NCBI RefSeq assembly: GCF_900188025.1
Contig: NZ_FZNO01000037.1
Coordinates: 1 to 34,763, forward strand
DNA from: Blastococcus mobilis
Lineage (GTDB): Bacteria > Actinomycetota > Actinomycetes > Mycobacteriales > Geodermatophilaceae
Direction: 5' to 3'
Length of the DNA stretch: 34,763 nt
This document shows, piece after piece, positions 1-6,682 of this stretch; position 1 is the stretch's first letter; each line of letters opens with the position of its first letter. A program made the translations under genes and the position numbers. Below the pieces are notes generated by a model, which saw nothing but the letters and a program-made list of their open reading frames with translations, had not been told where the DNA came from and searched no databases.

Positions 1-2
1 CG

Positions 3-92
3 TGCGCTCCTGCGGGAAGCCTGGCGCCGCTACCGATGGGACACCCGACCGCGATCACCACGCGTCCGCTGACCTACTGGCGGGGGCTCTAA
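3..92 (+). other. Possible 3' end of a coding region cut by the window edge
   Basis: Two plus-strand frames are open from the left edge: one runs to TGA at 70-72 and ends in an arginine-rich tail (ending RSPRVR), the other runs to TAA at 90-92 and ends in TYWRGL. Third-position GC content does not separate them. The minus strand has stops in all frames here. A gene entering from the left and ending before the hairpin at 105-154 is likely, but I cannot choose its frame or function. Confidence 0.25.
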
Positions 93-104
93 GTCACCGG
101 CATT

Positions 105-154
105 GCCCCCTTCCCCCACCCCTCGCACGCGCGGGGCGGGCCTCTGAAGGGGGC
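105..154. terminator. Intergenic hairpin repeat, copy A
   Basis: Outer arms GCCCCCTTC (105-113) and GAAGGGGGC (146-154) enclose an inner CCCACCCC / GGGGCGGG pairing with a CTCGCACGCG-type loop. It lies directly after the stop codon of the minus-strand gene at 156 and probably terminates it. It is the most diverged member of the dispersed family seen at 4097, 14381, 21841, 22513, 28310 and 29863. Confidence 0.6.
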
Positions 155-155
155 C

Positions 156-638
156 TCAACGCTCCAGGTAGGCCAGCCGGGCCTCGGGTGTGGCGAGCAG
201 GTAGAGCTCTGCGGCCACCAGGGCGAGCACCGGCAGTCCGATCAGCGGCTGCCCGGCCTCGAACGCGGTCGTGTAGGCCAGGGCGGCCAGCAGCAGCTGG
301 AGAGCGATGACCGGCCCTCGGGCCCATCCCGCGACCCGCCAGAGGCCGATGGCTGCGGCACCGAGCACCGCAGCGCCGGCGGCCACGAGCACGACCTCCG
401 CCACGGCTCGGGAGAGGCTGGCGGCGTCGCTGGTGAGCGTCAGGTAGAGCAGGACGACCGCCCCCAGAGCGATCGCGCCTGCCTCGATGCCGACGACGAC
501 GGCGGCCCACCGCAGCGACCGTGGGGCCTCGGTCCGCGGACGTGGTGGGCGCGGGGCCGACGGCTCGGCCGTGGCACCGAACAGCCGGTCCAGCACCCGG
601 CGGGACGGCTGGCTCGACGCGCCGCTGGACTCGGTCAC
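156..638 (-). CDS. Small integral membrane protein (Rv3217c-like position)
   Basis: A 160-residue protein starting at GTG 638. The N-terminal third is a hydrophilic, proline-rich cytosolic stretch (APRPPRPRTEAP). It is followed by about four hydrophobic segments: roughly residues 44-67, 75-97, 103-123 and 128-148. The tail is short and charged (EARLAYLER). The start is chosen because a -10 hexamer TAATCT lies exactly 7 nt upstream of this GTG, so the message is probably leaderless. It is divergent from the diacylglycerol-kinase-like gene at 733, the same arrangement I recall for M. tuberculosis Rv3217c/Rv3218. No enzymatic motif is visible, so the function is unknown. Existence of the gene is well supported by the hydrophobic pattern and promoter. 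Confidence 0.8.
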   Translation of the reverse strand: MTESSGASSQPSRRVLDRLFGATAEPSAPRPPRPRTEAPRSLRWAAVVVGIEAGAIALGAVVLLYLTLTSDAASLSRAVAEVVLVAAGAAVLGAAAIGLWRVAGWARGPVIALQLLLAALAYTTAFEAGQPLIGLPVLALVAAELYLLATPEARLAYLER

Positions 639-645
639 GCTGCCG

Positions 646-651
646 AGATTA
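646..651 (-). promoter_or_regulatory. -10 hexamer TAATCT for the membrane protein gene
   Basis: On the minus strand TAATCT is followed by 7 nt and then the GTG at 638. This spacing places transcription start at or next to the start codon, so the mRNA is predicted leaderless. There is no Shine-Dalgarno sequence in between. Confidence 0.6.
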
Positions 652-719
652 CGCGGACGTCCCGCCGTGCCTGGCTCGCTCCAGGTCCCTTCCTCCCGCG
701 GATCCGTGGGGTCCGTGGT

Positions 720-725
720 TAGCCT
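720..725 (+). promoter_or_regulatory. -10 hexamer TAGCCT for the lipid kinase gene
   Basis: TAGCCT is followed by 7 nt (GGCGTTC) and the ATG at 733. The predicted transcription start coincides with the start codon. It is divergent from the -10 at 646-651. Confidence 0.6.
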
Positions 726-732
726 GGCGTTC

Positions 733-1755
733 ATGCGAGCGCTCGTGGTGGTCAACCCTGCGGCCACGACCACGAGCGCCACGATGCGCGATGTCCTGGT
801 GGGTGCCCTCGCCGGCGAGCTGAAGCTGGACGTCGTCGAGACCGCGCACCGCGGGCATGCCCAGGAACTCGGCGCGCGGGCGGTCACCGAGGGCATGGAC
901 CTCGTGATCTCCGTGGGGGGCGACGGCACGGTGAACGAGGTCGTCAACGGGCTGCTCAGGAACGGTCCGGCGCCGAACCTGCCGATGCTCGCCGTCGTCC
1001 CGGGTGGATCGACCAACGTCTTCTCCCGCGCCCTCGGCCGTTCCCGCGACCCCCTCGAGGCGACGGCGGAGATCCTGGCCTCGCTGCGGGCCGGCCGGAC
1101 CCGCATGGTCTCCCTCGGCACGGCCAGCGCCACGGGAACGAGCAGTGCGCCGGTGAGCGGCACCGCACCGGCGGCCGCTGCGGTGACGGCCGCTGCCGAC
1201 GCCGTCGCGCACGACGAGTGGACCGCTCCGCGCTGGTTCGTCTTCGCCGCCGGACTGGGCTTCGACGCGGAGGTCATCGCCCGCGTGGAGGCCCGGCGCG
1301 CGGCCGGGCGGCGCTCGACCGGTGCCCTCTACGTCAAGGAGGCCACCGGTGCCTTCCTGCTCGGGCGGGAGCGGCGCCGCCCGGCCATGACCCTGCACGT
1401 CCCGGGGGAGCCGCCGCTGGAGGAGCTGTTCCTCTGCCTGATCTCCAACGTGAGCCCGTGGACCTACCTGGGCGCCCGCCCCGTGAATCCCTCGCCCGAG
1501 GCCTCGTTCGACACCGGCCTGGACGTGTTCGCGATGGGCCGGATGGGAGCGGTCCGGATGCTGCACACGGTGCGGCAGACCCTCGCCCGCGAGCCCGACG
1601 CGCGCGGCCGGGGCGTGCACCGATGGCACGACCTGGAGGAGCTGTCGTTGACCGCGGTCCGGCCGCAGGGCTGGCAGGTCGACGGCGACCACCTGGGCAC
1701 CGCGACCGGGCTGCGCGTCCGACACGTGCCGGCCGCTCTCCGCGTCGTGGCCTGA
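733..1755 (+). CDS. Diacylglycerol kinase family lipid kinase (DagK/YegS/BmrU type)
   Basis: A 340-residue soluble kinase of the DAGK catalytic family, which phosphorylates diacylglycerol or a related lipid alcohol with ATP at the membrane face. The nucleotide-binding signature GGDGTVNEV is at residues 62-70 and the second glycine motif GGSTNVF is at 91-97. VVNPAA near the N terminus matches the family's first strand. An alanine/serine/threonine-rich insertion lies near residues 135-155, before DEWTAPRW. The ATG at 733 is preferred over upstream in-frame codons because it sits 7 nt after a -10 TAGCCT, and the protein then begins at the family's usual first strand. Its neighbour downstream is whiB1, matching Rv3218-Rv3219 order as I recall it. 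The exact lipid substrate cannot be read from sequence. Confidence 0.9.
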   Translation: MRALVVVNPAATTTSATMRDVLVGALAGELKLDVVETAHRGHAQELGARAVTEGMDLVISVGGDGTVNEVVNGLLRNGPAPNLPMLAVVPGGSTNVFSRALGRSRDPLEATAEILASLRAGRTRMVSLGTASATGTSSAPVSGTAPAAAAVTAAADAVAHDEWTAPRWFVFAAGLGFDAEVIARVEARRAAGRRSTGALYVKEATGAFLLGRERRRPAMTLHVPGEPPLEELFLCLISNVSPWTYLGARPVNPSPEASFDTGLDVFAMGRMGAVRMLHTVRQTLAREPDARGRGVHRWHDLEELSLTAVRPQGWQVDGDHLGTATGLRVRHVPAALRVVA

Positions 1756-1862
1756 GTTTCCCCACCACGCCCTGCGGGCTCCCTCAGGCACGTCGGAGAT
1801 GCCGTTGTCAACGGTCGGGCGCGGCGTGTGGTTCCGCCGAGTGGCGGGCCTAGCACGCCCGT

Positions 1863-1878
1863 GGTGAGCTTGCTCACG
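1863..1878. promoter_or_regulatory. Putative CRP/FNR-family operator upstream of whiB1
   Basis: GGTGA-GCTTGC-TCACG is a near-perfect dyad. The core GTGAGC-TT-GCTCAC fits the mycobacterial CRP (Rv3676) consensus GTGA-N6-TCAC. Mycobacterial whiB1 is known to be controlled by CRP from upstream sites. The dyad centre lies about 38 bases before the TTGACA at 1906. The spacer 1756-2072 is 317 bases without a gene; apart from this site and the promoter I see nothing in it except the whiB1 leader. Confidence 0.6.
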
Positions 1879-1905
1879 CGGGGTCGCACGACGACCTGGA
1901 TCTGC

Positions 1906-1933
1906 TTGACACGCGCGTTTCTCGTGAAAACAT
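1906..1933 (+). promoter_or_regulatory. Candidate whiB1 promoter (-35 TTGACA)
   Basis: A perfect TTGACA (1906-1911) is followed after 16 bp by AAACAT (1928-1933), a weak -10. If used, the whiB1 leader is about 130 nt. The -35 is convincing and the -10 is not, so the exact start is uncertain. Confidence 0.4.
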
Positions 1934-2072
1934 CGCAAGAGAACGCAACTTGCCGGTAACAAAGCAAGCAGTCGCTGAGCCAAAGCGCTGGGCAACCGGT
2001 GTCGGCCCTGCACCGCGGTCCGAGGCCGGCGACTGATCGACCAACGTAGACGACACCGAGGAGTACACCGCC

Positions 2073-2324
2073 ATGGACTGGCGCCACCGCGCGCTCTGCC
2101 GGGACGAGGATCCGGAGCTGTTCTTCCCGATCGGGACGACCGGCCCGGCAGTCGTGCAGATCGAGCAGGCCAAGGCCGTGTGCCGCCGCTGCCCTGTGGT
2201 GGAGTCCTGCCTGGACTGGGCCCTGCGCTCGGGCCAGGACTCCGGCGTCTGGGGTGGGCTCTCCGAGGACGAGCGACGCGCACTGAAGCGCCGTCAGGCC
2301 CGTACTCGGGTGCACACCGCCTGA
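2073..2324 (+). CDS. whiB1: WhiB1-type iron-sulfur transcription factor
   Basis: An 83-residue WhiB-family protein carrying a [4Fe-4S] cluster on Cys9, Cys37, Cys40 and Cys46. The beta-turn GVWGG is at residues 58-62, and a basic C-terminal DNA-binding tail ends LKRRQARTR. Length, the N terminus MDWRH and the DEDPELFFP segment match WhiB1, which in mycobacteria is essential, binds sigma-A and senses nitric oxide. The start ATG has an AGGAG ribosome site about 10 nt upstream. It lies between the lipid kinase gene and the convergent histidine kinase gene, as in Rv3218-Rv3220c. Regulation by a CRP-family protein is suggested by the dyad at 1863-1878. A strong hairpin terminator follows at 2393. 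Confidence 0.95.
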   Translation: MDWRHRALCRDEDPELFFPIGTTGPAVVQIEQAKAVCRRCPVVESCLDWALRSGQDSGVWGGLSEDERRALKRRQARTRVHTA

Positions 2325-2392
2325 GCCGGAGCACCACCGCACCGGGGGTCCTCCCCCGCGGCGCCCCGCACGACCGCATCAACCGATCGCCT

Positions 2393-2426
2393 CGAGGCCG
2401 GTCCGGGATCTCCCGGGCCGGCCTCG
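2393..2426. terminator. Hairpin terminator after whiB1
   Basis: CGAGGCCGG and CCGGCCTCG arms, extended inward by CCGGG/CCCGG, form a GC-rich stem with a short loop, followed by TTGCTATGT. It serves whiB1 and possibly the convergent pdtaS message. Confidence 0.7.
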
Positions 2427-2440
2427 TTGCTATGTCATCT

Positions 2441-2489
2441 GTCGTCCTACCGGACGACACCGCGATGACACCGTCGTCCTCCGGACGAC
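2441..2489. repeat. Tandem pair of small hairpins
   Basis: GTCGTCC-TACC-GGACGAC (2441-2458) and GTCGTCC-TCC-GGACGAC (2473-2489) are each followed by ACCGCG, giving two near-identical units at 32-base spacing in the whiB1-pdtaS gap. The rest of the gap up to 2583 shows nothing recognisable. Confidence 0.6.
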
Positions 2490-2583
2490 ACCGCGGCCAA
2501 GAGCCGTCCCCCAGCTCCGTGGAGCCGTTGAGTCGCGCCTGCGCGGACCCTCCGGGCCCACTCGGCGCGACACCTCCTCCGGG

Positions 2584-4080
2584 CTAGCGCCGCGGCAGGC
2601 CGGCGTCCGGCAGCGTGAGGACGGCCTCGGTACCCGCCTGGTCGGCGGCGGCTCCGGTGGGTGGACTGGTCATCAACAGAGTGCCGCCGAGCTCGCTCGT
2701 GACCAGCGTGCGGACGATCTGCAGCCCGAGCCCCTCGCTGCCCGCCGGGTCGAAACCCTCCGGAAGGCCCTGTCCGTTGTCGCGCACGCGTACGACGAGG
2801 TCCTCGCCGTCCCGCTCGGCGACCAGCTCGATGCTGCCGGGCTCACCGTCGGGGAAGGCGTGCTCGGCGGCGTTGTGCAACAGCTCCGTGACCGCCAAGA
2901 CCAACGGAGTGGCGGCTGCGGCCGGCAGCTCCCCGAAGGTCCCGGTGCGCCGGGTGCGCGCGGCCGGCCCGATGGAGGTCAGGTCCCCCAACATCGGCAG
3001 GACCTTGTCGAGGACGTCGTCCACGTCGACGACGTCCTCGCGGCTACCGGCCAGCGTGTCGTGGACGACGGCGATCGAGGCGACCCGCCGGACCGACTCC
3101 TCGAGGGCCGCACGAGCGGCCGGCTCGGTCATCCGGCGCGCCTGCAACCGCAGCAGGGCCGCCACCGTCTGCAGATTGTTCTTCACCCGGTGGTGGATCT
3201 CCCGGATGGTGGCGTCCTTGGTGAGCAGCGCCCGGTCCCGCCGGCGGACGTCGGTGACGTCCCGGACCAGGACCAGCGCCCCGGCCTCGGCGCCGGGCGG
3301 CTGCAGCGGCAGGGCACGGACGAGCATCGTGGCGGTGGCACCCTCGACGTCCATGGGGTCGGGGAAGCGGCCGGCCACGGCGGCGGTGATGCCCGCGGCC
3401 ACCGCCTCCCCGGCCACCCGGTCGGCTGCGGCGCCCCGGGTCAGCTCGGCCAGATCGGCGCCCACCACGTCACCGGGCACCCCGATGCGCCGGTAGGCCG
3501 ACAGGGCGTTCGGACTGGCATACGTCGCGCGTCCGGAGCCGTCGAGGCGGACCAGGCCGTCGCCGACCCGCGGACTCATCTCGGCGTCCTGCAGCTTCTG
3601 CGGCGGAAAGGTCCCGGCCGACACCATGAGGCAGAGATCGGCCGCGATGTCGAGATAGGTGAGCTCCAGCGTGGACGGCGACCGGGTCACGGCCAGGTTG
3701 GTGTCCTTCGCCAGAACCGCCACCGGGATCCCGTCGTGCCGGACCGGGATGACCTCACGGCGCCGCGGCGCCGGACCCGACCAGTCGGGTTCCCCCTCGG
3801 TGACCGGTCGGCCCTCCTGGTGCGCCGTCACGAAGGGCTCGGCGACCGCACCGCTCACCTCGGATCCCACCAGGTCCTCGGGGCGGCTCGTGGGCGCGGT
3901 GAGTGGCCGGACCTGCGCCACGCACCACCAGGCGCCGGTGGACAGCGGCACCCAGAGGGTGAGGTCGGCGAAGGCCAGGTCGGCCAACAGCTGCCAGTCG
4001 GCGACCAGGCGCCGCGCATGGTCGACCTGCGAGGGGCTGGACGCGGCTCCCCGGGTCAGTCGCTCGGAAAGGCTGCTCAT
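2584..4080 (-). CDS. pdtaS: Sensor histidine kinase of the HWE/HisKA_2 class (PdtaS-like)
   Basis: A 498-residue soluble sensor kinase. Residues about 10-150 form the GAF-like N-terminal sensor typical of this group, and 170-280 a PAS-like domain. The HisKA_2 dimerisation segment REIHHRVKNNLQ spans 293-304 with the phospho-acceptor at His296 or His297. The ATPase domain has the N-box ELLHNAAEHAF (399-409), DNGQGLP (434-440) and GLGLQIV (450-456). No transmembrane segment is present. Its place next to whiB1 and the biotin carrier matches Rv3220c PdtaS, whose partner PdtaR is an RNA-binding ANTAR antiterminator encoded elsewhere. A -10 TAGGGT lies 9 nt before the ATG. The signal sensed is not evident here. 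In mycobacteria roles in nutrient, nitric oxide or copper sensing have been reported. Confidence 0.92.
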   Translation of the reverse strand: MSSLSERLTRGAASSPSQVDHARRLVADWQLLADLAFADLTLWVPLSTGAWWCVAQVRPLTAPTSRPEDLVGSEVSGAVAEPFVTAHQEGRPVTEGEPDWSGPAPRRREVIPVRHDGIPVAVLAKDTNLAVTRSPSTLELTYLDIAADLCLMVSAGTFPPQKLQDAEMSPRVGDGLVRLDGSGRATYASPNALSAYRRIGVPGDVVGADLAELTRGAAADRVAGEAVAAGITAAVAGRFPDPMDVEGATATMLVRALPLQPPGAEAGALVLVRDVTDVRRRDRALLTKDATIREIHHRVKNNLQTVAALLRLQARRMTEPAARAALEESVRRVASIAVVHDTLAGSREDVVDVDDVLDKVLPMLGDLTSIGPAARTRRTGTFGELPAAAATPLVLAVTELLHNAAEHAFPDGEPGSIELVAERDGEDLVVRVRDNGQGLPEGFDPAGSEGLGLQIVRTLVTSELGGTLLMTSPPTGAAADQAGTEAVLTLPDAGLPRR

Positions 4081-4089
4081 GGTGCCTCG

Positions 4090-4095
4090 ACCCTA
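4090..4095 (-). promoter_or_regulatory. -10 hexamer TAGGGT for pdtaS
   Basis: On the minus strand TAGGGT is 9 nt before the pdtaS ATG at 4080, predicting a leader of 0-3 nt. Its -35 region falls inside the hairpin repeat 4097-4150. Confidence 0.5.
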
Positions 4096-4096
4096 T

Positions 4097-4150
4097 GACC
4101 CCGTCCCTGAGGCTCACCCCGAGCGTAGGAGGGGTGAGGAGGACGGGGTC
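4097..4150. repeat. Intergenic hairpin repeat, copy B, between divergent promoters
   Basis: Perfect outer arms GACCCCGTCC (4097-4106) and GGACGGGGTC (4141-4150), inner arms CTCACCCC (4113-4120) and GGGGTGAG (4131-4138), loop GAGCGTAGGA. Unlike most copies it is not at gene ends but fills the space between two divergent -10 elements. Confidence 0.85.
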
Positions 4151-4157
4151 CTGTCCC

Positions 4158-4163
4158 TAGGCT
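4158..4163 (+). promoter_or_regulatory. -10 hexamer TAGGCT for the GNAT gene
   Basis: TAGGCT is followed by 6 nt (TCTGCC) and GTG 4170, predicting a leaderless message. The -35 position lies in the right arm of the hairpin repeat. Confidence 0.6.
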
Positions 4164-4169
4164 TCTGCC

Positions 4170-4676
4170 GTGGTCGAGTCCGCGAACGCCCCGGTCCTGC
4201 GCGTCGAACCGGCGCGGCCCGGTGACCACGCGGCCATCGCCGAGCTGACGGTGCGGGTGTACATCGACGGCGGACTCGCGTCGTCGGACTACGCCCCCGA
4301 GCTGGCTGACGTGGCGGGTCGTGCGTCGCGGTCCGAGCTGCTCGTCGTGCGAGACGAGGACCGCCGGGTGGTGGGCAGCGTCGCACTCGTCCTCGGTGGC
4401 GACTTCGGCGAGGTGACCACCTCTGACGAGGAGGCGGCCTTCCGCATGCTCGTGGTGGCCCCGGAGGCGCAGGGACGGGGCATCGGCGAGCTGCTCGTCT
4501 CCAGCTGCCTGGACCGTGCCCGGGCGGCAGGGAAGCGGCGGATGGTGCTCTCCACCGACCCGCGGATGACCTCGGCGCACCGGCTCTACGGTCGCCTCGG
4601 CTTCACCCGGCTGCCGGAGCGGGACTGGTCACCGGTCCCCGGCGTCGACCTGCTGGTGTACGCCCGCGAACTGTGA
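4170..4676 (+). CDS. GNAT-family N-acetyltransferase
   Basis: A 168-residue acetyl-CoA-dependent acyltransferase. The central fold starts at about residue 10 (LRVEPARPGDHAAIAELTVR). The acetyl-CoA pyrophosphate loop motif is APEAQGRGIGELL (about residues 93-105), and SAHRLYGRLGF near residues 135-145 is the typical C-terminal motif B region. The start GTG has no Shine-Dalgarno but lies 6 nt after a -10 TAGGCT. It is divergent from pdtaS and nearly abuts the convergent biotin carrier gene, with 3 nt between stop codons. The substrate is unknown. I see no fused domain or membrane segment. Confidence 0.88.
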   Translation: MVESANAPVLRVEPARPGDHAAIAELTVRVYIDGGLASSDYAPELADVAGRASRSELLVVRDEDRRVVGSVALVLGGDFGEVTTSDEEAAFRMLVVAPEAQGRGIGELLVSSCLDRARAAGKRRMVLSTDPRMTSAHRLYGRLGFTRLPERDWSPVPGVDLLVYAREL

Positions 4677-4679
4677 CGC

Positions 4680-4904
4680 TCAGCCGTCGGAGACGGTGGC
4701 GATGAGGTCGCCCTCCTGGAGCACCTCGCCCTCGACCACGTGCAGCTCCTGCACGACGCCGGCGCGCTCGGTGAGCACCGGGATCTCCATCTTCATCGAC
4801 TCCAGGATGACCAGTGTGTCGCCCGCGGCCACCGGCACACCTGGCTGCACGAGGACCTTCCAGACGCTGGAGACCATCTCCGCGTGGATCTCCTCGACCG
4901 CCAC
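4680..4904 (-). CDS. Biotin/lipoyl carrier protein (TB7.3-like BCCP)
   Basis: A 74-residue single-domain biotin carrier. The biotinylation motif ESMKMEIP places the acceptor lysine at about residue 38, midway in the domain as usual. I chose GTG 4904 because AGGAGG lies just before it and the length then matches the 71-residue TB7.3 (Rv3221c). An in-frame ATG at 4949 would add 15 residues rich in Ser and Gly. In M. tuberculosis the orthologue lies between pdtaS and rshA, as here. The gene follows the degenerate carboxylase gene 4959-6008 on the same strand and is probably co-transcribed with it. No carboxyltransferase is encoded in the window, so its enzyme complex is unknown. Confidence 0.9.
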   Translation of the reverse strand: MAVEEIHAEMVSSVWKVLVQPGVPVAAGDTLVILESMKMEIPVLTERAGVVQELHVVEGEVLQEGDLIATVSDG

Positions 4905-4958
4905 CGTGCCTCCTCCTGAGCCTGCACCGTTCTGGGAGGAGTCATCCAAGCACGCCCG

Positions 4959-6008
4959 TCAGGCGCTGGGGACGCGGCTCCCGGCGGCCAGTCGCACCAG
5001 CACCGCCGCGACGTCGCCGCGGTCGTGCGGCAGGCCCGTGTCCGTCGGCCCCGAGAGCACCGCGGACACCGCGGCCGCCGCCGATCGGATGTCGGGGCCG
5101 CCGGCGCTGACCGTCGCCAGCAGAGCGTCGTACCAACCGTCCAGCCGGTCACCGGGGTCGTACCCGCTGACCGCGACGACGTCGACACTGCCGGCCCCCT
5201 CCACCCGCGGACCGTCCGGCAGGCGACCGGTCACCCGCCCCGCCGTTCCCGGGGGCAGCGTGGAGCGCAGCTGGGCGGCGACTGCGGCCCGGGGGGCCTG
5301 GCCCTCGGGTGCCGGCCCGCCACCGTCCGCGCTCCGCAGAGCCAGCTCGACGGCGTCCACGCCGTACGCGCGCTCGAGGACTGCCATGTCGAGCGAGAAG
5401 CCGGCGGCGACCTCGGCGAGTTCGCCGTCGGGATCGATCCCGACCGTCACCAGCCCCCGCCAGCCGACGTCGGCCAACCGCCGGGCGGTCGGGGGAAGCT
5501 CCGGGGTGCCGTCGGCCGTCCAGTTCTCCGGGGTCCAGGAGACGCGGGCGATGCCCGCCGCCCGGTCTCGAGCGACGGGTGTCGGGAACTGCAGCCCGTC
5601 CTCGGTGACCCATGCCAGCAGCCCGCGCTCGCTGGCCGGCTCCACGCCGTCACCCCCGAGACGCTCCAGCACCTCCGCGTCGGGACCGACCCACGTCAGC
5701 CCTGCGGCGGTCACCGCGGCGGCCAGCCGCGCATTGCCGGCCAGCGCCGGCGTGACGGGGAGGACGGCGTGCACCCCACTGCGGCGGGCGGCCTCCACGA
5801 TCCGGTCGACCGCCAGGTAGGACTCGGTCGCCGGGGCGGGGCCGAGGAGCACCGCGTCGTCGGCCAGCCGGACGTGCCGGGCGGTGCGCTCGGCCTCCGA
5901 GTGCACCGCCACGGCCTTGACGCCCAGTCGGGTGCACGCGGACACGACCGCACAGGCCGCCGGGCCGCGACCGGCCACGAGCACGCTCTCGATGTCCAGC
6001 TGTGTCAC
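4959..6008 (-). CDS. Degenerate biotin-carboxylase-like protein (probable pseudoenzyme)
   Basis: A 349-residue protein whose N terminus follows the biotin carboxylase N-domain: VLVAGRGPAACAVV at 9-22 (compare IANRGEIA), the HVRLADDAVLLGPAP segment at 45-59, and LTWVGPD at 104-110. The C-terminal third resembles the carboxylase C-domain (SGYDPGDRLDGWYDALLATV, 281-300, compare YYDPMLAKV). Between them the ATP-grasp region is shortened by about 100 residues. I see no glycine-rich ATP lid, the family's HPGYGFLSEN segment reads LPVTPALAGN (83-92), and the EMNxRxQVEH catalytic strand has no counterpart where GFSLDMAVLE (203-212) stands. The usual length is about 450. AGGAGGG precedes GTG 6008. It lies immediately upstream of the biotin carrier gene, suggesting a regulatory or scaffold role for that protein, which is inference. 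The reading frame is intact. Confidence 0.75.
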   Translation of the reverse strand: MTQLDIESVLVAGRGPAACAVVSACTRLGVKAVAVHSEAERTARHVRLADDAVLLGPAPATESYLAVDRIVEAARRSGVHAVLPVTPALAGNARLAAAVTAAGLTWVGPDAEVLERLGGDGVEPASERGLLAWVTEDGLQFPTPVARDRAAGIARVSWTPENWTADGTPELPPTARRLADVGWRGLVTVGIDPDGELAEVAAGFSLDMAVLERAYGVDAVELALRSADGGGPAPEGQAPRAAVAAQLRSTLPPGTAGRVTGRLPDGPRVEGAGSVDVVAVSGYDPGDRLDGWYDALLATVSAGGPDIRSAAAAVSAVLSGPTDTGLPHDRGDVAAVLVRLAAGSRVPSA

Positions 6009-6178
6009 GGTGTCCCTCCTGCGCTCCCCCGCCTGGCACGTGACCGGACGGCCCCGTGAGAGGCTTCCGGGGTCAGCTTTGCGGTTCCGGCGACCCCGCG
6101 CACGATACGTGCACCGGCCACCCGGCCCGCGAGAACGAGGGTCTGCAGGCCCACCGGCACCGCGAGAGGAGGGCAGCG

Positions 6179-6253
6179 ATGTCCAAGCGTGGACGCAAGC
6201 GTCGCTCCCGCAAGGGGAACAAGGCCAACCACGGCAAGCGGCCCAACGCCTGA
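6179..6253 (+). CDS. 50S ribosomal protein bL37
   Basis: A 24-residue, very basic protein with the sequence pattern MSKRGRKRRSRKG-NKANHGKRPNA. It matches in length and C terminus the small actinobacterial large-subunit protein bL37, first seen in mycobacterial ribosome structures, where it binds rRNA. AGGAGGG lies 6 nt before the ATG and a perfect hairpin terminator begins 7 nt after the stop, so it is a stand-alone transcription unit. It lies in the gap between the rshA-sigH and biotin carboxylase-like operons, pointing the other way. Genes this short are commonly missed by annotation pipelines. No clear promoter hexamers are seen in 6009-6178. Confidence 0.92.
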   Translation: MSKRGRKRRSRKGNKANHGKRPNA

Positions 6254-6260
6254 GAAGACA

Positions 6261-6301
6261 CGAGAGAGCCCCGTCCCGCTGGTGCGGGCGGGGCTCTCTC
6301 G
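6261..6301 (+). terminator. Hairpin terminator after bL37
   Basis: CGAGAGAGCCCCG (6261-6273) pairs perfectly with CGGGGCTCTCTCG (6289-6301), with further inner pairing CCCGC/GCGGG. It separates bL37 from the convergent rshA stop at 6317 and may act in both directions. Confidence 0.85.
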
Positions 6302-6316
6302 CGTCGTCGGCTTCGC

Positions 6317-6682
6317 CTAGGCCGGGCTGTCCTCGGGCCGCTCGGTGGGCACCGCCTGCGCGTTGATCCGCTCGACGCTGACCTGCGTGCCGTCCTCCTC
6401 GAAGGAGACGCTCGTCAGCTGGATCTTGATGCGTTCACGCAGGCCGGAGGGTGGGGCGTCGCCGCCGCACCGACGTCTGACCAGCGCCTTGAACTCCTGC
6501 TCGATGCCGAACTGCCGCAGGCAGGGAGAGCAGTCCTCGAGGTGTTCGGCGATCAGGGCGCGCCGCTCGTCACCGGTCTCGTGATCGAGGAACTCGAAGA
6601 CGTGGGAGAGGACGTCGTCGCACGAGTTGATGTCGATGGGCTCGCCGTGGCCCTGAGCAGCGTCCGGGACGTGGTCGCTCAT
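6317..6682 (-). CDS. rshA: Anti-sigma factor RshA/RsrA (ZAS family)
   Basis: A 121-residue zinc-binding anti-sigma factor that sequesters SigH/SigR until disulfide stress releases it. The ZAS signature is HLEDCSPC, with His47, Cys51 and Cys54. Cys21 matches the N-terminal redox cysteine of RsrA, and Cys72 is further downstream. The acidic segment [18 protein letters not shown] (22-39) matches the helical sigma-contact region. Its ATG overlaps the sigH stop as ATGA, so the two proteins are translationally coupled in near-equal amounts. It corresponds to Rv3221A, which likewise follows sigH. Expression is expected to be driven by the SigH-type promoter at 7507-7532. Confidence 0.93.
   Translation of the reverse strand: MSDHVPDAAQGHGEPIDINSCDDVLSHVFEFLDHETGDERRALIAEHLEDCSPCLRQFGIEQEFKALVRRRCGGDAPPSGLRERIKIQLTSVSFEEDGTQVSVERINAQAVPTERPEDSPA

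Noticed and set aside
649-2460. A 603-codon minus-strand open frame over the lipid kinase and whiB1
   Set aside because: It is antisense to two well-supported genes, of low-complexity composition and without a promoter.
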